Assembly (NCBI GenBank): GCA_024195585.1
Contig: SWBL01000109.1
Location: 80,367 to 144,366, forward strand
Reading direction: 5' to 3'
Length of the DNA stretch: 64,000 nucleotides
Origin: Aureobasidium sp. EXF-3400
Lineage: Eukaryota; Ascomycota; Dothideomycetes; Dothideales; Saccotheciaceae
The notes beneath the pieces were generated by a model that made no database searches, was not told the DNA's origin, and saw only the letters and a list, made by a program, of their open reading frames with translations. A program made the translations under genes and the position numbers. Below, in pieces: positions 43,407 to 53,451 of this stretch (its first letter is position 1; the number at the start of each line of letters is the position of its first letter).

Positions 43407-45567
43407 ATGGCGGGTCTGACTTGGATCCGATTGCATCTCAATCCGTGGGCCAATGTATCGAAATTCGAAGATGTCTCGGTAATACAATCTGTCTTCACAA
43501 TGCGACTTTTCAGGCATTGATAAACTGCTAGCCCGCGGACAGACGCCAATATGTCCTCGATTCTCTTGAACATTCAAGACGAAGGGAATGGTTGTGGGTT
43601 GTCGTTGTCGCTGGAGTTGGCTTCTTGACAGATGCCTACAACGTAGGATGTCTGATGTAAAGTCGCAATTCTGCCACTCACGTCTTACAGATCTTCGCCA
43701 TCAATCTTGTCATGCCTATGATAGGGCACATATACTTCCCAAACTCAGAGCGGACTTATTGCTCAAACTCGACACCTGTGCGCGGTGTGGTTCCCAAAGA
43801 ATATGCAGTTGCTATCAATATCGCAACTTTAGGAGGAAGCATTCTAGGCCAGCTAGGCTTCGGTCTTGCTGGAGACTGGTTGGGTAATGCAACTCCACAA
43901 CTGCAATGTCGTTTTACTGATTGAAGTCAGGTCGAAGAAAGGCTTATGGTCTTGAGCTAATGATCACGGTCGCCGCTGCTCTGGGTTCGGCCATGGCATC
44001 GAACGGTATCAACGGATCCATGTCACTTATTGGATGGCTCATATTTTGGCGCCTGATCATGGGTATCGGCATCGGAGCTGACTATCCATTGAGCGCCGTT
44101 CTGTGCTCCGAGTAAGCATCTACCTCTCCTCAGCTCTTATGATCATGAACTCATGCTCTCAGGATGGCGCCAACCAGGCTTCGTGGTAGACTGTTGACCG
44201 CTGTGTTCATGTGTCAGCCACTCGGTCAGCTTCTTGCTACATTGGTCCCGTTGATTGCCGTACACGCCGCTCGCGAGTCAATACCTCACGACTCGGATGT
44301 ATGTGAAGGAGATTGCCTGAAGACCCTGGACGTTATATGGCGTCTGATTCTTGGGCTTGGAGCAGTACCTGCCGCTGCTTCTCTCTGGTTCCGTCTGACC
44401 ATCATTGAAAGGTGCGGCGTACGAGAACTCCTGCGTCGCTTGCATACGTGCTAATAGAGTCGGAAACCAGTCCAAGATATACCGTCGACATCGTAAGAGA
44501 CGATCATCAAGCAGCTGTCGATGTCAACCGTTACTTTTATTCGGGTGATACCTTCTCAACTAGAAGCCGCGTTTCCTTCCAGCAAGATCACGAAGATGAT
44601 CTGAACACAGAAGAAGTTCACAACCCAATTCTCCCCCTTTCGGTCGTAGACTCCGAAGAAGTGCAGCAACCGCCTCAAGCCTCCTGGTCAGATATCAAAG
44701 ACTACTTTTGGCAGCAGGGAAACTACCGCACACTAGTTGCGACATCACTGACATGGCTATCACTCGACCTTGCGTTCTACGGACTAGGCATGGTATGTCT
44801 GCTATCCCGAAATCATGTATATCTACTGACTCCATCCACAGAATGACTATACTACTCTTGAGATAATCTGGGTAAACAACGATGGCTGCCCTCCAGACAC
44901 GCCGTTGCCGTTATATCAATCTTTACTAGCCAACGCTTGGCAGAGTTTGCTCATTGTATCACTTGGTGCCATTATCGGAAACCTCATCACACTCGTGTCT
45001 ATCAATCGCTTAGGACGAAGAGTCATCCAAATCAACGGCTTCTTCTGGTTGTTCGTCCTGTTCCTTGTGATTGGCACAAGCTATCATACGTTGATAAAAA
45101 CCTACAGATCTCCGGTAATTGTCGTACTGTACATCCTAACACAAATCTTCTTCAACTTTGGTGAGATTCTTTCATAACCTGTATTCATAGTCAAAAAGGC
45201 TAATTGTGGGAAACAGGACCAAATACTACTACGTACATCATTCCAGCTGAAGTGTTCCCTACTCGCTACAGGGCGACGGCTCATGGCATCAGTGCCGCTT
45301 TCGGCAAACTAGGAGCCGTGCTATCTCAATGCATCCTGGGTTGGCTCCAAGGCAGTATATGGACCGACAAGACATATTTACTTGTGTAAGCATCTTCATA
45401 ATATGTACTGTTCTGCTTGTACTTACAATCGTGTCTATAGCTTCTCGGCGTTCATGCTTATCGGACTTGTGTTGACGGTATACTGGATCCCTCGCTCACG
45501 CGACAAGAACGGACAGACTTTGACATTGGAAGAACTTGCACTCGGTCGTGCCGCTAAATCTAAATAA
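43407..45567 (+). CDS. MFS transporter, phosphate:proton symporter family
   Basis: Plasma-membrane transporter of the Pho84/Git1 group, for inorganic phosphate or a phosphodiester. Nine exons: 43407-43478, 43532-43642, 43691-43883, 43931-44111, 44163-44411, 44471-44792, 44842-45160, 45217-45385 and 45441-45567, total 580 residues with every join in phase. Landmarks: [20 protein letters not shown] in helix 1; the MFS motif [54 protein letters not shown] before the central loop; and [20 protein letters not shown] in the second half. These match the PHS family. The acceptor at 44470 is chosen because it alone restores ESPRYT. The first exon is less certain, but it is in phase and bypasses an in-frame stop. 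Substrate unresolved. Confidence 0.88.
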
Positions 45568-45697
45568 AGGAAAGACTATGTGGAGTTCCAGTTTTGTTGT
45601 TTTGAATTGTTACTTGAATGTTTAACATCTGTATAATGCTCTCTAGATATTGCACAACTATCGCCTAATCATTTCCAAGTCGCAAATTAGCCACTGA

Positions 45698-48633
45698 TCA
45701 AACTCTAGTAGCACCAAGAATGTATTGGCCGAATGACTGCTTGAGCGAGCAAACAGTGCCATTCCAGGTCAGACCAGTACATCCCGATGTACTATCGCAG
45801 AGCACAGCACAACTTCCAAAGCTGTTGATATTCGAAGACGCGCTGATAGTGTTGACCGAAGTGTCGTAGGTGCAGAGAATGGTGTATTGAAGACCACCAG
45901 CATCGGTATAAACCGTGCCATTCGATGCAGGACAAGAAGGCGCGGCAATTGGGGTGGGGGAAGGAACGATTACTGTTGACGAGGTACTAGAACTGGAGAC
46001 CACCGACGAGCTGGAAGTCGATGATCCTACCGAAGAAGTCCCAGCAGAACTCGATACCACGTACGAGCTGGAGCTCGATGAACCTGACGAGGAGGTTGCA
46101 GCAGGACTCGAGAGAATCGTCGATGTGCTAAAGGAAGTCATGGACGGTGTTGTGCTGGAGCTAGAAGCGCTAGAGCTACCCGAGACCGACGTTGAGGCAG
46201 TGCTTGCACTCGTAGTTGCACTTGAACTGGTTGCCACTGAGCTTGAGGTAGTGGTAATAGGACGAATATATCCCGCGATTCTTGTGCTTAGCAGATTGGC
46301 TGTGCTGGCAAAAGACTGAGGACTGTCTGTCTTGATCAAACACTGACCTACTCCGTTACCAAGAGCGGCACCTTGGTTGTAACTGAATCCAGTACATCCA
46401 TTGTAGCTATCGCAAGCTTGGAAGCAAGCGGTCCAGTTGGCAACATTTGTAACGGTCGAAACTGTATTTCCGGCTGAACCTCCACCACACATGTAGAGGT
46501 AAGGTTTCCCAGCGTTGTCCGTCACCGCATAGATATTGGTGTTGATGGCAGTGCAAGTTGGTGGATAGCTTGTCGTCGTGTATCCGTCAGCGCCGACAGA
46601 AGGCAACACACTCGATGCTGATGATGACGATGACGATGATGAAGCGACAGAAGTGCTGATTGAAATAACGGAAGTCGCTGCTGTAGTCGATGATAATGAT
46701 GACGATGATGCTGTTGAGGAGGAGGAGGATGAGGAGGATGATGAGGAAGAGAAGGATGAGAATGAGAAGGATGAGGATGAAGATGAAGATGATACAGAGG
46801 AAGCAAGGGAGGAGAGTGCTGATGATGATGTGGAAGAGGCAGTGGAGGAGGATGCCGATGAAGGTGAAGCATTGCCGATGAATCTGGCGCCCAATATGCC
46901 ACCGTTGGTCACCGCTGCACCGAGCGTCTTTTTGAGATAGCAAGCTGAACCGGACAGCGATACATCAACACAGCCGCTTGTAGTTGCGCAAGCCGCAATG
47001 CAGCCTTCGAAATTTTTGACGGAGGTGCTAGCCATATCACCACCCGAATGGTCGATGCCACACTCTATCACGAATTGTGCTCCGTTGGCTGCGTAGGTGT
47101 ATATCTGGTTGTTGGAAGCAGGGCAGGATAGAGCTGACGTGGTCGGAGCAGCAGAGAACGAGGCAGATGAACTAGCTGTCGATGATGTGCTTGAAGCAGC
47201 AGATGAAACACTGTTGCCAGGCGAACTACCTGATACCCTAACTGCAGATATGGTGTTGCTACCAGAAGCTGGATAGTTACCCATGCTCTTTTTCAACCAA
47301 CATGTGCCTGGAGCTAAAGTCAGCATTGAGATTTATCAGAAGTGTCCAGTAAGGACTAACCTGAGCCAACGCCGTTTGTGCCTCCAACATATGTGAAGCC
47401 TACGCAGCCCGTCGAGATCGCAGCATCACAAGCATTCATACAGTCAAGGTATGATGCGGAGGCTTGAGTATTGGCGTACGACCCCACACTGTTGTCTGCC
47501 GAACAGGTGACAAGATAGGTATTATTGTTCGAGTCCACGATCGACTGGCCGTTTGCCGATGGACACAAGCTTGTTGATGGGATGCTAGAAGTTGGTGTAG
47601 TCGTCGAGGACGTGCTTGTGGACGCAGAAGTGGGCGCAGAAGTGGGTGCAGAAGTGATAGTCGCACTCGTTGTGGCGTTTATGAAGTTGTACGGTGTACT
47701 GTCGAGCGTCCATTTGTTCCAGAAGGAGAGCAGCAGAGGTGTTGCATCGAACGGCGACCCGGCTGCAAGAGAAGGCCAGGTATGTCCAAGGCCATGCACA
47801 TAGTAATGAGCACTCAACTGCGGGAAACTAGCGTTCCCATAGTCATAGCGGACCACATTATTGTTGTAAAGTGACACTGAAGTGTTCGAAGACCCAAGAC
47901 TATTGCGGACCGCCCAGCTTGTCATGAAAAGCGGGATAGATGGCAAACAGCGACCACGACGACCTCCTCCAGTGTATGGGATTGTGAGGTCAGCATCACC
48001 ATGGGTTGTAAAGATCGGCACAGGATAACGGCCAGGGTTGCAAGAGAAGGTAACGGTGGCATCAGTACAGCCCACATCTGTTGTACCCTGATAGTATGCA
48101 CCCGAAGCACCAGCGAATCCTGCGAAAATGCGGGAGGCTTGGGGATCGCAAGCTAGGACATTTGCAGCAAATCCACCACCGTTAGATTTGCCCGCAGCAT
48201 ATACCCTTGCTGAGTCGATGCAGAAAGTGCTCGACAGGTTGGCAAGAAGTTCCATGGTGAAACCAATATCGTCGTACCCGACGGCGGCCGGATCACCTTG
48301 CCATTGCAGATCGATACCTTGAGGGTAGACAATCAGGTAGTTGGGATTCATAGTCTCGTTTGACATTCCCGAGATACTCTCTTGGTCCTGAGGAGTTTCG
48401 GTCCTGCCATGGTAGGAGAAGGCAATAGGGGCGGGTGTATTGATGTTGTAAGAGGAAGGGATATGAAGTAGATAGCTGCGAAGAACTCCGCCCGATGTTG
48501 TAAAATTCAGACTGTTGGTTTGACTAGCGCCTCCTTGAGTAAGCTGAGATGATAGAGGATTTCCACAACCTGAGGTTGCGGCAGACTGTGCCAAGGCAGA
48601 GAAAACCGCAGGAAGAAGGATAGAGGTCTTCAT
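45698..48633 (-). CDS. Secreted feruloyl-esterase-like enzyme with four Apple/PAN-like modules
   Basis: Two exons, 47361-48633 and 45698-47307, encode 960 residues. Signal peptide from MKTSILLPAVFSALA. Residues about 20-320 are an alpha/beta hydrolase of the feruloyl esterase or PHB-depolymerase type: nucleophile S150 in AAGKSNGGGFA, acid D213 or D215 in HGDADLTIPY, and H284 in HGLGHTWPS. Then Ser/Thr linkers separate four cysteine modules, each with a pattern like CxxxNG...C...F..C...C....GC.......C.LK, resembling Apple/PAN modules. The linker between modules 2 and 3 is almost pure Ser. Such modules usually bind sugar or protein, so the enzyme may attack hydroxycinnamate esters of plant wall while tethered. 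A further ATG lies at 48669, but the signal peptide starts at 48633. Confidence 0.85.
46613..46865. repeat. Imperfect GAT/GAG triplet repeat coding the Ser linker
   Basis: The plus strand is a purine-rich run of GAT, GAC, GAG and GAA triplets. The minus strand reads it as Ser codons in the esterase linker between the second and third cysteine modules. It is likely prone to length change by slippage. Confidence 0.75.
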
Positions 48634-50061
48634 GATGGATGTTGGCGGTTGGCTGCTTGACACAATCATTGCTGGATGACATCAAAGCTTTTATACCCAG
48701 GTATTTGATCCTTACAATCCTCTTCAATAACCTAGCTCTCCTCAAATATCCATTTGGGACGCCATTACGGGAGCGTGATTGCCAAAACAGGAATGGCAAC
48801 TCCGTACTAGTTGCTGAAAGAAAGGTGCATGTAGCAGGCTGAAAAGGATGGAATGCTGGAAGCACGAACGTTTTACTCATATGCTGTTCGGTGTAGCCGA
48901 CCATGGCCAAGATGGGAAGAGCGGCCGAGTTTCCTGAATCGCCATGCGCCATCACTATTCGATCAGGCAGTATTTCAAAAACCCTTCCAACACATGTTGG
49001 ACAATACTGAAAGATGGTTCTCATACTTCAACGTGACTTGAGAAGTTCTTCTTGCAGTATCAAGTTGGCCAAGCCAAAACGTTGCGTATTGCATGAGGCA
49101 TTGGCAGGGATAGCTCGAGCAGGAGTGTGAGCAAGCCCGTTCGCTACGCCAAGCATACTCGACCTCTGCATACACTCCCAATGAACCGTTGGAAAATCGC
49201 AGAGGACATCCAAGAATGGTCATCCACAGAATCAAGGTTGGAGCTGAATGTTGATGGAGGACCAAATGCGAGGCATTGCGAGCAAGGGACGGCACTCAGT
49301 TGATGGATAAACCTCGGCAATTCAACATTTTACAGCAGCCGCGCAGTATGGCGTTGTCTGGACCAATCTTCTTTCCTTCCATTCATTCTCGGAACCGGCA
49401 ACAATATCAGCCATTGACGACTCAAGAGCTGAGCGAATCCACAATCCTTCCAGCCTCAAAGTATCGCATGATTCAGGAGGCACGACAAAGTACTGCGTAC
49501 GCGATGCTGTGAAATAATGTTTCGGGTGAGTATGGCTTTGCTAACGACCGTGCATAAATGCAAGCCTTCAATACCGGACATACAGCATCGGTTCCTCGAT
49601 AAAGGATTTGAAATAGCTATGCCGGGGCTGAAAGCAATCACGTTGGAAAAGGACGTGCTGTTGGGTCGGAATGCATCTCGCTGACGCTCGAATTCTTGAT
49701 TGAACAGGCTCCATGAGCAGTGCCTCGAGCGCATGACACCATATCACACATGGATTATTCGTTACCGGCCATCGCAGATGTAGGTTATAGGATGGCTGAG
49801 CCACAGTGCTGCACAACGACGTTGCTTTGTACTCTGTTGGCAACGTCTGGGAAGAGTGTTCAAGCAGTAGACATTCTGTAGGACAGGGTCACGCTTTTGT
49901 ACCCGTGTCCATTACCGGTTCCTCCACATCCCGATGCCCTGAGTTAGGGCTCGGCCGCACATCCGAGTTAAACCAGCAACCCCTCTTCGAGCATTATTGT
50001 ATATATCTCGAGCTCGGGACAATAGTTCAGTAAGTACAATATCTGCTGCAAATACATCACA
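48634..50061. promoter_or_regulatory. Divergent upstream region of esterase and flavoprotein
   Basis: About 1.4 kb with no supported gene. A TATATAT element at 50000-50006 lies about 60 bases before the flavoprotein start. Confidence 0.45.
50000..50006 (+). promoter_or_regulatory. Possible TATA box of the flavodoxin-fold gene
   Basis: TATATAT located 62 bases upstream of the ATG at 50062. Position is suitable for a short leader. Confidence 0.45.
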
Positions 50062-51027
50062 ATGCATATCCTGGGTCTAGCAAACGGTACACCTTCTGGA
50101 AACTCTGAGATCCTACTCAAGGCCGCACTGACAGCAGCCACCGGGTCCGACTCCTCCATCACAACATCATGGATACACGTTCCTTCTATATCTATTCCAA
50201 AAAACCCGGCACCATTGGATAGTACTGTTGGTTTCGATCTTGCTTCAAAGCTTAATGTCGCCTCTAACAATGCACCTGACGACCGAGCTGCTGTTCGAGA
50301 AGCAATCCTCGACGCCGATGCCATAATCGTTTCTACTCCCACATACAGCCATCAACCCCTAGGAACATTGAAACTGCTCATGGACAGGATCGGAGGACCT
50401 TCCCTCGATGTCACCTTTGGCAAAACATTCAATCTTGATAAACTCGATCCACGAGTCTCGAGACCGAGGGTGTTAGGTTTTATTGCTGTGGGAGGCTCTT
50501 CGACACCGGATCAATTCACTATGGCATTGCCGACATTGCATCTCTTGTTCTATGCTCTACATGCCAAAGTGGTCGACCAATTCATCGGTCAGGATCTAGG
50601 AAGTTCGGGTGCTGTGTGCTTGCATGCAGATCTGATCTCTCGAGCACAGCGTATGGGCAAGAATCTTGCAAGTCAGCTTGGCAGGTCTTATGATGATGCG
50701 GAATACATGGGCGATAAAGAAGACGGTGCATGTCCGCATTGTCATCTTGCTAAAATCGAGCTTCTGCCTGAGCATGGCAAGAATGCGATTGGGTGTACAA
50801 CGTGCGGTACCAGAGGCCACTTAACCGTGAACGAGCATGGCAAGATACTTCCAGTGTGGGAGGACGAATCCAAGTGGAGTTGTTTGACCTGGGCAGGAAA
50901 GCTGCAACATGCTAAGGATATTGTGAGCTGGGCCAAAAGAGACGAGCCGAGGAAACCGGACATCAAGGAAGGGCAAGAAAGATGGAAGCAAGTTGTTGTT
51001 CAGCAGGTTACCTTGCCTAGTCAATAA
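50062..51027 (+). CDS. NADPH-dependent FMN reductase-like flavoprotein with CxxC tail
   Basis: Single exon of 321 residues. The N-terminal flavodoxin-like fold is of the FMN reductase or iron-sulfur flavoprotein type: MHILGLANGTPSGNSEILLK forms the FMN phosphate loop, DADAIIVSTPTYSHQPLGTL the second loop, then VLGFIAVGGSSTPDQF. The C-terminal region carries two CxxC pairs, C224-C227 (CPHC) and C245-C248 (CTTC), about 18 residues apart, like a zinc ribbon or rubredoxin-like knuckle. Its role is probably two-electron reduction of a flavin, quinone or other acceptor; the electron partner is unknown. Composition is like neighbouring genes. Bacterial-like architecture raises a question of transfer, but I see no compositional sign. 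Confidence 0.85.
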   Translation: MHILGLANGTPSGNSEILLKAALTAATGSDSSITTSWIHVPSISIPKNPAPLDSTVGFDLASKLNVASNNAPDDRAAVREAILDADAIIVSTPTYSHQPLGTLKLLMDRIGGPSLDVTFGKTFNLDKLDPRVSRPRVLGFIAVGGSSTPDQFTMALPTLHLLFYALHAKVVDQFIGQDLGSSGAVCLHADLISRAQRMGKNLASQLGRSYDDAEYMGDKEDGACPHCHLAKIELLPEHGKNAIGCTTCGTRGHLTVNEHGKILPVWEDESKWSCLTWAGKLQHAKDIVSWAKRDEPRKPDIKEGQERWKQVVVQQVTLPSQ

Positions 51028-52422
51028 AGAACAAAATCATGATTGTTTAAATCGATTTCTTGACCTTACATTTAGTGAGGATCTCGTGTCAATTTGAGTA
51101 CCATCGAGGAAGCAGACTTGCTGAATCTCGAATCGTGTGCGAAATTGTGATTCTGATCCTTCGTACTTGTGAAAGATACCATAAAGTCAAGCAATGTCGC
51201 TCCTTGAGCGAAGACTGAAGGTTGATCCAAGAGACTGGCAAGAGACAGGCTTCAAAAAGTTCCGACAGGGTGACCACAGCGTCATCTATTTTTTCTCCTT
51301 TTTCTTCCTTTTGTTCATCTCCACCAAAACCATCACTTCTTCGAATTTGGAAAAAACACACTCCTTATACAACGGGCTCTCGGCAGTTCAAACCCAGGAA
51401 CTCGTCATAAAGGGGCAGTCATAACAACATACAAAGGCTCGCGTGAGCACTCGTCATCTGTCACAAACTCCAACGTGGTACAGGGGGAGGGAGAGTGGAG
51501 AGGAAGGAGAGAGAGCCCCATAGCCGTTGCAAAAAGCCGATGACCGATAATGATAATCAAATTGATTGCGACAACAACGACAAAAACAACAGGAGTGCAT
51601 CGCGAAATCAATCAGGAAAACGTCGGTAGATTATGCCAATCGATTTTCTATCGCCTTGTTCGATAAGTTTGATAAACTTGAAACCTCGAGAGCGGAAATG
51701 ACAGAGATCGTGATCTTCTGGAGATGAGAGGAGGAGTTGGCTGCTAGGTAGATGAAACAACTAGAACTGCTCTGCCCTGCTATGCAAGAGTTTGCAAAGG
51801 CATTAGTCACCAAGGGCAAGTTCGGATGCTTTATGGAGATGTCAAAAAACAATTGCTGATAACAATGGTAAAGATTTTGCTTCTCCCTCTAGCTGTATGC
51901 AAATGTCCATGTTGCTGCAAGAAACAGGATGAGAAGAGAGGTTGCAAAGAAAACTACAGACCAGCGCCTATCGCTCCCTAAGATTTCCCTCCTCTTCTGT
52001 TTGCTGAACAAATGAAATTCTGTATACAAAGGAAAATGCAAAAACACGTATCAATCGATATCAACAAGTGAAAATGATAAACGTTGTTCGTGCGAAGACG
52101 CCAGACTGCATAAGCAGTATGATTGCGTCCGGAGACGATGGAAGGGTATAAACAGAAACAAAGACAACAGTAAAAGAGCCCAGCCCTTTCTAGATCGCAA
52201 TGCTAAACCCTCAGGGTGGGGACGAAATTGTAAAGCCAAGCGCGAGAATAAACAATAGATATCCTGGAAGACCAAGGTGGAGAGATGGTTACACCTCGAG
52301 CCGAGATCTAGGAGGATGGTGCACAGGTACACTCGAGTGAGATTTTTGGGGTTGAAAAGGGGATCATCAATGCCGGATTGGGGTCGTTACAGCTCAGCAG
52401 AGCAAGCACTCGCTAGACATAT
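51028..52422. other. Convergent 3' region, no gene seen
   Basis: About 1.4 kb between the flavoprotein and wall-protein genes. It has A-rich stretches near 51535-51600 and 52030-52050. No supported gene. Confidence 0.4.
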
Positions 52423-53451
52423 CTAGTAAGCGGTAGGGTAGGCGGCACCCGAGGCGCCCGAGGGCTTGTGGATGGTGATGAAACCAGTGGAAGCGCAGCT
52501 AGAAGAGCTGGAAGCACCAGAGCTGATGGGGTAGTAAGGAGCAGCGCTGCTCTGCTTGGGGACAACGCTAGCGCCAGTGGCAGTGCTCTGAGCAATAGTG
52601 CTCATGGCAGAGTCAACAGTGATGTAAACGGTCTCGTTGGCAGTGACGGTAACAGTGGAAGCGGGAGCGCAGCCAGCATCAGTAGCGCTGGCGCCAGTGC
52701 CAGGAGCTCCGTAGCTCGAGCCGTATCCAGTAACAGCAGCCTTCTCACCCCAGAAGCTCAAGTAAGAACCGGTGGATGTGGGCGAAACAGTGACGGTGTT
52801 AGTAGTGGTGCTGGTGGTCGAGAGAGTGGTGGTCGAGGTCGAGTCAGACTCCATGCCGTAGCCAGCAGCAGCGGACGATGCCGAAGCGGCAGCGCCAGAG
52901 GAAGCAGCAGGGGTGGCGTAGACAGTCTCGGTCATGTAGGCAGTCGAGGTCTTGTGGATAGTGGTGGTGACAACAGACTTGGTCGAGCCAGAGCCGATGG
53001 TGTAGGTGAGGGTCACATCAGTGGTGAAGGTGGTGTAGGCAGTGACAGTCTCGGAACCAGTGGCACCAGCGGCGGGAGCAGAAGTAACACCAGAGCCGTA
53101 AGCACCGGTACCGAAGGCAGCGTTGGTCTCGATGCTAGGGTAAGCAGAGACACCAGTGCTCAGGGGAGCGACAACTGAGCTGGAAGCAGCGCTGGTCTCG
53201 ACAGCAGCGGCAGAGCTCTCGTATGCGCCGGTGGAGAGGGGGATGGCAACCGAGGAGGCCTCAACAGATGAAGCGGCAGTGTTGATGGGAGCGACGACCG
53301 AAGAGCTAGAGCTGGACAGAGGAGCGTAGTTGATGGCGGCAGCAGCAGCGGTCGAGGTCTGGTTGAAGTTGCCATAGTCCTGACGCTTATACTGGTGGGC
53401 ATTTGCGCCGACTGCCAAGGCGGCGGCCATGAGGGAGGAGGTGAAATGCAT
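52423..53451 (-). CDS. Secreted Ser/Thr/Ala-rich cell-wall-type glycoprotein
   Basis: Single exon of 342 residues from ATG 53451. A signal peptide (MHFTSSLMAAALAVGANA) is followed by HQYKRQDYG, a Kex2 KR site. The mature part is Ser/Thr/Ala-rich with internal repeats like SSVVAPLSTG and ETVTAYTTFTTDVTLTYT, and shows blocks such as TVTVTANETVYITVD. Very heavy O-glycosylation is expected. Three Cys lie in the C-terminal third (DAGCAPAS, SSCASTG). There is no hydrophobic GPI-type tail. Strong codon bias toward C-ending codons suggests high expression. Probably a structural or surface wall protein; no enzymatic domain. The frame is open upstream for almost 100 codons without a better start. Confidence 0.78.
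   Translation of the reverse strand: MHFTSSLMAAALAVGANAHQYKRQDYGNFNQTSTAAAAAINYAPLSSSSSSVVAPINTAASSVEASSVAIPLSTGAYESSAAAVETSAASSSVVAPLSTGVSAYPSIETNAAFGTGAYGSGVTSAPAAGATGSETVTAYTTFTTDVTLTYTIGSGSTKSVVTTTIHKTSTAYMTETVYATPAASSGAAASASSAAAGYGMESDSTSTTTLSTTSTTTNTVTVSPTSTGSYLSFWGEKAAVTGYGSSYGAPGTGASATDAGCAPASTVTVTANETVYITVDSAMSTIAQSTATGASVVPKQSSAAPYYPISSGASSSSSCASTGFITIHKPSGASGAAYPTAY

Noticed and set aside
46578..46940. Plus-strand frame rich in Asp and Glu
   Set aside because: Antisense reading of the Ser-coding triplet repeat in the esterase gene; no start context or domain.
51340..51420. B-box-like GTTCAAACCC hinting at a tRNA
   Set aside because: No matching A box or stem structure nearby.
52468..53178. 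Plus-strand Gly/Ser-rich frame of 236 codons
   Set aside because: Antisense shadow of the repetitive wall-protein gene.
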